From positions 62,001-126,000 of the forward strand of contig BLJB01000119.1 in assembly GCA_013423325.1 (NCBI GenBank): a DNA stretch of 64,000 bases, written 5' to 3'. Every line of letters starts with the position of its first letter. Within the stretch, counting starts at the first letter, position 1. This stretch comes from Usnea hakonensis. Lineage: Eukaryota; Ascomycota; Lecanoromycetes; Lecanorales; Parmeliaceae. The notes under the pieces were generated by a model. The model did no database searches. It had not been told where the DNA came from and saw nothing but the letters and a program-made list of their open reading frames with translations. The translations under genes were made by a program, and so were the position numbers. Of this stretch, positions 1-9,138 are shown one piece after another.

Positions 1-164
1 GGGGGTTGAGAGATGGGGGGAGAGAGAGTGTGGTGGGGGGGGGGGTTGTGGGGGATTGGGAATGATGGGCTGAATGGGGGGGACGTAGGGAGGGGTGGAA
101 AGGAGAGTTTGGGGGAAATGGTAGGTGAAAGGGGCTCAATTCTGTGAGGGGAGACAAGACGTAC

Positions 165-1233
165 TTTTTCCTCTTCGTTACGCTTCTCGCTCAGGTTCTT
201 GCGCCGTCGGGCCATCTCGGCGCGGCGCATGGCATGCTCTTCGGCCGTGAGATGCTTTTTGATTTGGGGTTCTGCAGGAATGATTTTTAGCTTCTGGAAG
301 GAATGAGTAAAGCCCCATGAGTGAATACATACCCATAGGTAATTGAAGGAAATCGCTCCCCACGACCTGATTTAGTCTACCCTGCTGCCGCTTGGTCATC
401 TTGCTAACATCAGGCGTACTACCACGGCTGCCGCCGTCGCTCCTCCCCTCGTCGTCTTGTTCCATGTCTACATCTTCGTCGCCCTCAGCATCCTCTTCAC
501 CTTCGGCGTCTTCTTCGCCGTTCTCGGAAAGCTCGGAGAGCTCTTCGTCGTCGTCTTCCATCTCCATTTCTTTAGCTTCTACGCTTTTAACTTTGGCATC
601 TTGGGCCGGTGTGACTGTCAGGGTTGGTTTTGCGGCTGGCTTTGCTGGGGTTTTGACTGTTGGCCCATTGACTTTGAGGATCGTTGGTGGGGCAGGTAGC
701 GGTTCGCCGTCGTCGGCATCTTCGTCCATATCGATATCGCCATCAGCATCTACGTCTTCTTCTCCACTCTCCTCGTCCGCTTCTGCTTCGGCTTCTTCCT
801 CCTCATCTTCCTCTCCTTCACCTTCTTCATCCTGCTCCTCGTCCTCTTGCTCGGCTTGCTCATCCTCACTGGCTTCTACTTCCTCGTCCTCGTCCTCTTC
901 ATCATCGTCGCTCTCACTCTCGACCACGTAGCTCTTCTTGGCACGACTGGATCGAGGGCCACTAACAATCTCTGCCCCAGTCAATTGATCTCCGGGATTG
1001 GGGCTCCGAGTGCTAGTACTATTTGACATTGCTTCGCGTAGTTTACTTGATGGCATCTTGACGGTAAGACGTAGAGCCTTTCTAGACTCATCGGGAGAAT
1101 TGGAGTCATCGCGGGTGACTCTGACTGTTGAACCAGAAGCGCCACGTCGTGGGCGCGTCGACACTGACGGTACGGGTGGACTAGGATTAGATATCAGAGA
1201 GTTGCGAGAGCGGAGAGTACGACGCTCAGGCAT
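165..1233 (-). CDS. IES2: INO80 chromatin-remodelling complex subunit Ies2 (PAPA-1 domain), 3' end beyond window
   Basis: Ies2 is a subunit of the nuclear INO80 ATP-dependent nucleosome remodeller. Exon 1 is 1233-333. A 61-nt intron (332-272, GTATGT...TGCAG) leads to exon 2 (271-165), which ends at a GTACGT donor. The remaining exon(s) must lie before base 1 of this window. The start is the ATG at 1233. The protein has a Ser/Arg-rich N-terminus, a long Glu/Asp-rich disordered stretch (about residues 100-260), then a TKRQQGRLN motif. After splicing it reads into HAMRRAEMARRRKNLSEKR, the hallmark of the PAPA-1/Ies2 C-terminal domain. Recognition rests on that motif pair; the acidic region carries no family information. 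The donor at 164 is clear, but no convincing acceptor is visible in 1-163. Confidence 0.85.
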
Positions 1234-3535
1234 GGTGAAAGAGGATTCTAATGGTTGCTTGAAAGCAAATGGAAAAATGATAAATTAAGGCCGGGGAAAA
1301 AAGGCGATGACGAAGACACCGAGGACGGATGGTGATAGTGTGTAGTGTAACTTCAAGGTTGGTTCATGCACTCGGCCGAGACATTTCGGCGACTTGAGTA
1401 GAAGAGAACAGCTTGACAAGAGGGAATTGCAAATGCAGTGTGACGTGTTCAAACAAGGCCAAACACCAAGAGTACACAATGTCTTGCAAAAAGCGAATGG
1501 ATAATACTTAATAGAGCAGGCATATGTGAGGATGGAAAGGTAAGGTAGAGAAGAGGTGAAAGTAGACTACGGGAGGGAACTTACGGCGTATTGTTGCCAT
1601 TCAGCGTTCCATCCTCGCGGTAGGTGGGATTCCTTTGTCGCTTATTACTGGGCCTCTCCCTCTCCGCCATGTTGCTACTTGCTGACAGGTTACCTTAAAG
1701 GTACTCATAAGCCAGCCGGTTGGCTAATACGAAATAATCGCCTCCAGTAAGGCCGTAAAGAAATGCACGATAGCGGGTAACGCCCCCTTCCGCTGCAGTA
1801 ATCTCTGCAATCTATGCAATCTCAGGCCTCTCGTTGCTTGGTCGTCTGCACATACATACGCAGCTGCAGCAATTAAAACCTATTCTTGCATGACTAGCGT
1901 CATCGAGTGTATACCTTACCTAAGTATAAATCATTATCATTTTGAACTACCCTGCATCCAAAAAGTCAGAAGTTGCATCTGAATGTATCAATCCATCTTC
2001 AATTTTGAACCCCCACTTTGCAAAATTGGGGGTCGACTTAGACTACAACATTATACGCTAGCCTTCTTCCAGTTAGCCTGCCTCTGTCGTTCCTCGGGCC
2101 GTTTCACGGCAAAGATACGATCTACTCTACCTTACCCTCGTTAGGCAGCTTGAGAGCATCATCCTGCCATCATAGTCTGTGTTGTCTCGACTCATCTCTT
2201 TTATACTAAGCTTGACGCTATCTAAATCATTATAACGGAATCCTGTGCGAGTCCTCATCAGAGAGTCTTAGGGAAAATGTCCAAAATGCCGACATTGGCT
2301 ACCGTGTGTGTAAACTCGTCCAAACATGACGAGCGGGTTGTGATGATCCCAGACCAATGCCTCTAGAAAGACTTGTCGACAAGAGAATGGAGTAGCTATC
2401 ATAGGCTTGCCATCCCCATCGTGTTGGTCCTCTCGAACCTCTTCTAAATTATGACTGTTGCCGCTTCCACTTCGCAGTCGACTCATGAGCGGCATCCTGC
2501 CATCTCGTCCGATCTAACACCCTTTTCAGAGGTCGCGATACCGATGACTCCAAGGTTGTGAGACCCAGTATGTGATTCAGGCTATGGTCCAGGGGCGTGG
2601 AATGCTTAGGGGAAGTTGGAGTGAGAGGAATTGGCAGGTCCGTCTTTTCCATTGCCTGGACACTCTGTAAGCGTGAGACATGGACCACAGGGACTGCCGG
2701 ATGACTGTAAATGATTCTGTGGCTGTAATGCAGATGAATGCTGCGTCGTTCAGCTCATGAAATGACGGTGGCAGTAGGGAGTACGGAGGTAGAGGATTCC
2801 TCGGAGCTGTGATTGTGAACGGTGCCTAGTGCGCCGAGGATTACGTTAGCTTTGCCCGCTTTTCCGAATGACGAGGTAACCCCGCTACTTCAAGGCATTG
2901 TCTGTTATGTGAGTCTCCTGCTACGCATGCAACAATAATGTCAATAGGGTTCAAATAGTTGATTCAGCAAAGCAGTCATAATCGTACACTGCACATTCTC
3001 CGGCTGGATGCAACCCATTCAAAGATGACGTTGGCCCTGAGCTCAGAAAATGTCGTGATCCCTGTGCAGATGCCAGATGGTCAGCTGGGGTTGGGAAGGC
3101 GTCTCCATTAATATATTGTTACGTAGAGGCCGTTTTTATGCGGCCCGGCTTCTTGAATTTCCCCGCAACTCGGATCGGACATGAAGAATGACGACCAAGC
3201 CAATACAGGCAGCTGAAAAAAGCCTCAAGGATTTGCTGACATTTGCCTATGAATGATTTCCTTCCCCCGCGCCATATAAAGTATGAAATGTATTACAATT
3301 TTGCGCCAAAAGCCAGTGTCTTCGTCTGAATTACTTGTCATAGAACCTATAGCATCCAGACTTGCTTGAAGTCTCTTTTGTTTCACTTTTCTGGGCATGA
3401 ACAACATGTATCAAAACATTGGCCATATCAGCCTTCGTTCGCAGTCTGCCTCTTGTGTTCGTTTCCTCTTTTTTTTTTTTGCTGTCATTGCTACACTCTC
3501 GCGCCTTATCATTGCCATGCTTTTCTTTCTTCTAG
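1234..3535. other. Gene-free stretch (about 2.3 kb)
   Basis: Between the IES2 start and the first clear exon of the FAD oxidoreductase I find no frame with convincing coding character or splice-linked homology. The part next to 1233 must hold the IES2 promoter. A 13-base T run lies around 3467-3480. The 5' exon of the FAD oxidoreductase (start codon and probable signal peptide) should lie in the last few hundred bases but could not be fixed. Confidence 0.5.
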
Positions 3536-5377
3536 GCTGATAGCTCAACTCAAAAGTGCGGTCAACTTGCCCAGATACTAGGTCCGAAGGTCGTCTTTCC
3601 CAATTCATCGACCTATCTGGCAACTGAAGGGGCATACTGGTCTCTTCAAGAAGCAGAGCTCTCACCAGCATGCATCGTAGTCCCGTCCGCAGCAGAAGAT
3701 GTGTCTGCAACAGTATCAACCATTGCCGGCAACGATGAATGCCCATTTGCCATCAAGGGAGGAGGCCATGCGCCACAAGCTGGAGCCGCAAATATCGTAA
3801 GTCATGCTTTGGAAACCATGCCACCGGGGCATGAGCATTGAGCCATCTTTGAGGGGTGTTTTGCTCCTCGAATCTCTCTCACAGCTCCAATTCCTGTCGA
3901 AAAAGGCACATTCTGACGACGAAATAATGCAGGAGTCAGGTGTCACTATCGACATGACCGGCATCTCAGCCGTGACGATCAATGCGGACAAAATGGTTGC
4001 TGGTATTGGCGCAGGGGCAACTTGGTTGGATGTTTATCTTTACCTGGATGGCCTTGGTGTGGCGGTAGCCGGGGGCCGAAACGCTGCTGTCGGGGTTGGT
4101 GGATTGACTCTTGGAGGTTGGTCATTCCTGCTTTCGCCGCGTTTGACCTGGTACTGACGTGGCCCAACAAGGTGGCATCTCCTATTTTGCACCACGAGAA
4201 GGATGGGCATGCGACAACGTCATAAATTTTGAAGTAGATTTCCCACACGAATATCTCATCTCAAAAACGCTCTTGAAGTAACAGCCACATAGATCGTTCT
4301 CGCATCCGGCGCCATTGTCAATGCCAACGCCACAGCCCGACCAGACCTCTGGCGCGCCCTCAAAGGCGGCAGTAGTAACTTCGGCATCGTCACTCGCTTT
4401 GACCTCCAGACCTTCCCTCAAGGCGACATATGGGGCGGCTCTCTCTCACATTCCATAAACAGTAGCGATGAAGTCTTCAAAGCCTTTGCGGACATTGCCT
4501 CAGCGCCCCAGTACGACCCTTACACCTCTCTCGTCACCGGTCTCACCTTCAATTCTACAAGCCAAGAATGGTCCATTGGGCATCTGCCCACGTACACGAA
4601 ACCGGTATCAGACCCTCCTGTCTTCAAGGAACTATTGGCGATTAAACCGCAGCTCGCAAATACTTTGGCAATAACGAACCTCAGTACTTTGACAAACGAA
4701 CCGCCACTGCCCCAACTGTAAGCACCAATCAAAGCCTGAACCCCAACCCTGTCAAACAAACCTTATTAACAACATTCTTCATTATAACAACAGCAACTCC
4801 CTCTTCTACACAGCAACCTACGGCGTCTCAGCCCCGCTCCTCGCCAAAATCCTCTCCATCAGCAACCAAACATTCCTCTCACCCGAGTCCCAAATCCCAC
4901 CCGGTGTCCTCTGGAGTTTCGCCTTCGAACCGCTCCCCACGCAAGTGACTAAATACGGTCCGCTGAAAGGCGGCAACTCGCTCGGCACAACGCCCGCCGA
5001 CGGCAACGGTGTTAGTACGTAGCCTCCCCCCCCCCCTCCCTCCTAAAAAACTAAAAAAACAAAACCCCCCAAAAAGCTAACCCCCCCCCTCCCCCACAGT
5101 CCTCCTCCTAAGCGCCTTCTGGCCCACCTCCATCCCCTCCAGCACCCCCATCATCCAACACGCCGCCCAAACCCTCATGCAGAAAGCGCAACTCGCGGCC
5201 CAGGAAATGGACCTGCTGCACCGATTCGAGTACCTGAATTACGCGAACCAGGTTCAGGATCCGATATCGAGTTACGGACCGGGGAACGTGGCGGGTTTGA
5301 GGGCGGTGGCGGAGCGGTATGATCCGCGGGGGGTGTTTCGGGGGCAGGTTCCGGGGGGGTTTAAGGTGGGGGTGTAG
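3536..5377 (+). CDS. FAD-linked (berberine-bridge type) oxidoreductase, 5' exon not resolved
   Basis: Fungal PCMH-type FAD oxidases oxidise small metabolites and are usually secreted. Exons: 3536-3796, 3933-4116, 4172-4233, 4293-4717, 4794-5014, 5100-5377, all joining in frame to 476 residues before the stop. The FAD domain shows KGGGHAP, where the His is the usual 8-alpha-histidyl FAD attachment. It also shows GGRNAAVGVGGLTLGGG and REGWACDNV, where the Cys fits the second (6-S-cysteinyl) attachment of bicovalent family members. Next comes WRALKGGSSNFGIVT, and the C-terminus has the family signature EYLNYANQVQDPISSYG. The first readable residues (ADSSTQKCGQL) look like a mature N-terminus. 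An acceptor (TTCTAG) sits directly before them, so the start and signal peptide must be in an upstream exon I could not fix. The last intron (5015-5099) is very C-rich. Confidence 0.85.
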
Positions 5378-5401
5378 GTAGGGGCAAGGGGGGGGGTGTG
5401 T

Positions 5402-5563
5402 GAGCAGGGATGGGGACGGGGAAGGGAGGGTGGTGGGATCTTTGGGGTAGATTAGACTGCATAATACGACACATCTTCCTATGAGGAGGGATGGGGACGG
5501 GGAAGGGAGTGTGATGATGTCTTTGAGGTAGATTAGACTGCACAATATGACACATCTTCCTAA
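5402..5563. repeat. Two tandem 81-bp repeat units
   Basis: Unit 1 (5402-5482) and unit 2 (5483-5563) run head to tail. Both contain GGGATGGGGACGGGGAAGGG, then GGTAGATTAGACTGCA, then ACACATCTTCCTA, with scattered substitutions between copies. They begin 24 bases after the stop codon of the FAD oxidoreductase, so they probably fall in its 3' UTR. Confidence 0.9.
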
Positions 5564-6481
5564 TCTCTACTTTGTCATAAGACACCGCTTGGTCATTGGG
5601 GAAACGGTCTTTGACTACTTTCAGCCGAATTGCCGAGTTTTGGGAAAGTACGACAGGTGCTACCTACAGCGTACTTTGGGACTTTGAAGATCACTGATTG
5701 ATCCATACCGGGCGCGCAGATAGCTCTTCCAACACGTCTCGGCGACCCCAACAAACATCCCTCCCGACCAAACCCCCCCCCCCCAGAAGGTACGCACCTC
5801 TCTTCGCATACATCAAAATAGAGCTGTCCCTTTGGGGTAAGAAACCGATTTACAAGAAATCTTCATCAAAGAGGCTGCAAGATCCTCTTTTCTCCTGCCG
5901 ACGCATGGACTTTCAATCAATCAAGGTGATCTGCACAAGACAAACTCCTTGAACTAGGTGATACAGCGAATATCCTGCCCCTTCCCGGGTGGGTTCCGGG
6001 GATGTTGCTTTATTCCATGGCTCCTAAAGCGGGCAGGGGGTGTTTCGCAAACGCACGTACAAGACGTTTGTTTGTTTGCCTGCTGGGCTTGTTCCCTTTT
6101 ACGATCCGGAAAAGGTTGTCAGAGACAGACTTGTGGGCGTGACAAGGGCGGTTAAGAACAACCCCGGGATTGCGAACGGGTGCAATTGTAGTTGGATTGA
6201 ATCCTGCAGTATTGTCTTCAAACTTCACCTGCAATCAAAAGAGAGAGAGAGAAAGAAAATAGAGCCAAGCATTCAGTCGGTGTTTGTCTCTTTGAGAGTT
6301 GCGTGTTTGCAATTATCTCTTTGTGCCAATTTGTCATATTGGCCTGGTTTAATTCCTGGGAGAAGTATACAAAAGAGAAGGTCCTGTGGCATCATTTTAG
6401 CATAATCTCAAGCTCCTCACTGACGCAATCGCAAATTATTATCCAGCTAAACAGCATATCTTTCCGCCACCAAGATCTATC
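5564..6481. other. Intergenic, no gene recognised
   Basis: Several short open frames occur, but none has coding character or a recognisable motif. A GA-rich simple stretch lies at 6240-6257. The distal part is presumably the promoter of the small gene starting at 6482. Confidence 0.4.
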
Positions 6482-6919
6482 ATGAGGCTCCCCAAAGGTG
6501 TGAGGATCCCCAAGCTAAATAACTACATACCCACAACGAAACACGGACATGTCAAATCCCTCATGAAGAACTTTGAAACCGTCAAAAAGTTTGTGGACAC
6601 GAGTAGCATTATTGGCCCTCCGAGATCCTTGTTTGAACAGCTCTACAAATCATGCGCAAAGCTCAGGGACAGACTCGAGGGCGAGGTCAAATCAACTGGT
6701 CATGGTAGTCAGGCTTTTCCCAAGCGTTCGTCACGAAGAGACTCCTATCCAAATCCTAAAAAGACACACACAGTAATAGGCCAACAGCCAAAGCGGCAAA
6801 ACGGTTCCATGGTCCAACAGCCGGGTTCTGCGAGGGAGGGCCCTCGAATTAGGAAAGTCTTCTCCGGACTTCCACACGGTACCATAGTCGAAGTCCCACC
6901 GGCAAAAGCTAAGTCCTAG
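6482..6919 (+). CDS. Hypothetical protein, 145 aa
   Basis: A single uninterrupted frame with an ATG at 6482 and a TAG at 6917. The product is basic (many Lys/Arg, Ser, Pro). It contains MKNFETVKKFVDTSS and LYKSCAKLRDRLEG, which could form short helices, and a disordered second half. There is no signal peptide, membrane segment or known domain. The call rests on length, an ATG start and balanced composition in an otherwise gene-free area. It could also be a chance frame or an orphan gene. Confidence 0.4.
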   Translation: MRLPKGVRIPKLNNYIPTTKHGHVKSLMKNFETVKKFVDTSSIIGPPRSLFEQLYKSCAKLRDRLEGEVKSTGHGSQAFPKRSSRRDSYPNPKKTHTVIGQQPKRQNGSMVQQPGSAREGPRIRKVFSGLPHGTIVEVPPAKAKS

Positions 6920-7842
6920 ATTTCGAATGGGGTGGACCCGACTTGGCAGGAGAAATTGAATGTGATGGAGTCTCGACTGGGATGAATTGAGACTACCAGA
7001 CTATCAGATGAGGGACCGTGGATGGACAGGGAAAGCTGCTTTTCCTTGCTGCTGAGTCTGTGAAAGATTCTTTCAATGTCAGATAGCAAGAACGAATGAC
7101 CCTTCATCTCGACTGGTATGGTGCATTTGAAATGACAGGCGAAAATTGAAAAGGATGACATAAAGTTTTGCACAATCAGGTTGAAAAATTGACCCCCACT
7201 TCAAGACCGCTCGTAGTACATCCCGGTAAACAAGGTCTTCTTTGCTTTACACCGGTCCTCTTTCCATGGTCCAAACTGGGAGCATTTTTGAGCTGGACTG
7301 GATGCCTACAGCCCCAGGCATTTACCTCCCTTCAAAGACCACTGATCTTAGCGAATAAAGCGAGCCTCAAACGCAGATTCCCTCCTTCCTACCAAGTACC
7401 AAAGGTAGCTGCATGCACTCATCAAGTAGCACAGTAGATGTCCTTGCTTCTCGGTCTCGCTGGATAAGTCTATTAAATCATTTTCGTAACACCGCGTTAT
7501 TATCTCTACGAACAGTACACAGAGGAAGGCCTTGGCCTACAGTTCTTCCGCTGGAGTTCAAAGAGCTTCTCAATTAAGCACTGTGTTGATGTAGGAAAGG
7601 AGCTAGTAGACCAAGTAGCTGAGAGAAGTGGCCCTCCCTGTGATCAGTTAGGAGCTCGGCCAGAAGATTGAGAAGTGGGTAGTGAGATAAAGGGCGAGAA
7701 AAGACCAGAAAGCTCCTCGGACAAGTCCGAAGCTTTAATCAGCCACAGCTCAACGCCAATTCCGAAAATTCCGAAATATACGAGATCCTTCCGAGTATCA
7801 ACCCTCGGAGCTGAAACAACAACATTAAGAGCAAATTTAGCA
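6920..7842. other. Intergenic region upstream of PEX14
   Basis: No gene seen. It holds the 3' flank of the small orphan gene and the promoter of the peroxin gene. The open frame at 7675 continues into PEX14, but the first in-frame ATG with a family-like N-terminus is at 7843, so I treat the earlier part as 5' leader. Confidence 0.4.
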
Positions 7843-8949
7843 ATGGGCAACTCTGATGAGCCAAAGCCGAAGGCTATACCAACATGGCAACGTCAAGAAG
7901 CCTCACGAGCGCCAGAGCAGCCTGCCAAAACCCCACCACAAGAGCCCGCCCAGCACCAGGCCCCAGAATCCAGAGCATCTCTCATCGAGAGCGCCTACAA
8001 ATTCCTCGAAGACGACTCCATACGCAATGCCCCAACAGAACGAAAGAAGCTATTCCTCGAGTCCAAAGGTCTAACTACAGCCGAAATTGACGAGCTCCTC
8101 CAAATCCAATCCACCTCCGAATCAGCCGTCATGGAAGACAACGAGACAGAGCAAGAAGACGTCTCACAATCTACACCACCAACAGCACCCCCCCACCTTC
8201 CCCCATCATCAACTCCCCAAGACCAACAACCACCAGCCGCACCATCAAACGACTCTCCCCCCATAATAACATACCCCGAATTCCTCCTCCACGCCCAAAA
8301 ACCCTCCCCACTCATCACAGCCAACCGGCTCCTCACATCCCTCTACATCGCATCCGGTGCCGCGGCCACTATCTACGGAACAAGCAAATACGTCATCGAG
8401 CCCATGATTGAAACCCTGACATCAGCGCGACACTCACTCCTCGAAAGCGCAGGGGCAAACATCGACGTTTTAAACCAGAAGCTTGAAAGCGCCGTTTCCA
8501 AAATCCCGGAGCCACCACCAGACCGGTTCAAGGAGGAGGGTTCAGATACAACAGAGTCTATGAGCGAGGGCGGAGCGCGGTTCTTCAACCGCTCGGCCGG
8601 CACGCAGACATCACCGCTTCGTTCTCGCTCGAGTTCCTCCGCCTCTTCCGAGGCCGGTGAAGCCATCTCGTCTGCGCAATACCATACGAGCGCACTCTTG
8701 GAAATGCATAGCAAGCTTTCAAACCTCGTTCCTGTGCACGGGGAGTCGACGGATCCGCTCGGCGACAGCATAAGCGGGCTACGTGCGTATCTCGATAAGC
8801 TACCACGTGAGAGTTCCGTACCTTTAGGTGGGAAGGCAGGGAAAAGGGGGCAGGTAGATGTGGTGACGAATCTGAAGGCTGAGATTAGGAGTGTGAAGGG
8901 GGTGCTTTTAAGTGCAAGGAATTTCCCGAGTGGTAAAGCGGCCAGGTAG
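7843..8949 (+). CDS. pex14: Peroxisomal import docking protein, Pex14/Pex33 family
   Basis: This family sits on the peroxisomal membrane and docks the PTS receptors Pex5 and Pex7 during matrix protein import. It is an intronless gene of 368 codons from the ATG at 7843. Residues about 44-83 match the Pex14 N-terminal three-helix domain: SLIESAYKFLEDDSI followed by FLESKGLTTAEIDELL, the part that binds WxxxF motifs of Pex5. A Pro/Thr-rich linker leads to ITYPEFLL, then one hydrophobic segment (ASGAAATIYGTSKYVI), a predicted amphipathic or coiled region, RSAGTQTSP, and the C-terminal LKAEIRSVKGVLLSARNFPSG. These late motifs are what I recall of filamentous-fungal Pex14-like proteins. Whether this is the Pex14 or the Pex33 (Pex14/17) branch needs a tree. 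Confidence 0.82.
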   Translation: MGNSDEPKPKAIPTWQRQEASRAPEQPAKTPPQEPAQHQAPESRASLIESAYKFLEDDSIRNAPTERKKLFLESKGLTTAEIDELLQIQSTSESAVMEDNETEQEDVSQSTPPTAPPHLPPSSTPQDQQPPAAPSNDSPPIITYPEFLLHAQKPSPLITANRLLTSLYIASGAAATIYGTSKYVIEPMIETLTSARHSLLESAGANIDVLNQKLESAVSKIPEPPPDRFKEEGSDTTESMSEGGARFFNRSAGTQTSPLRSRSSSSASSEAGEAISSAQYHTSALLEMHSKLSNLVPVHGESTDPLGDSISGLRAYLDKLPRESSVPLGGKAGKRGQVDVVTNLKAEIRSVKGVLLSARNFPSGKAAR

Positions 8950-9138
8950 CAAATAGTGTGATGAGCGACGATTCAGATATACCCTTTTTTGAATAAAGAC
9001 GTACGAAATGAGGATATTGATTCCAAGCGTGGTATCCATCCATCTTACCCGATCCAATTTGATCCTGCACAAAATAGAGCCCAAAAATATGTAATTCAAC
9101 ATTTCACCTATATGTATACCTGGTATCGTTTTCAGCTA

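Noticed and set aside
392..931. Long serine-rich open frame on the plus strand
   Set aside because: It is the antisense image of the Glu/Asp-rich part of IES2 (GAG/GAA/GAT codons read backwards as Ser/Leu codons).
2268..2688. Overlapping short open frames on the minus strand
   Set aside because: No motif, no splice pattern, and composition like the surrounding non-coding DNA.
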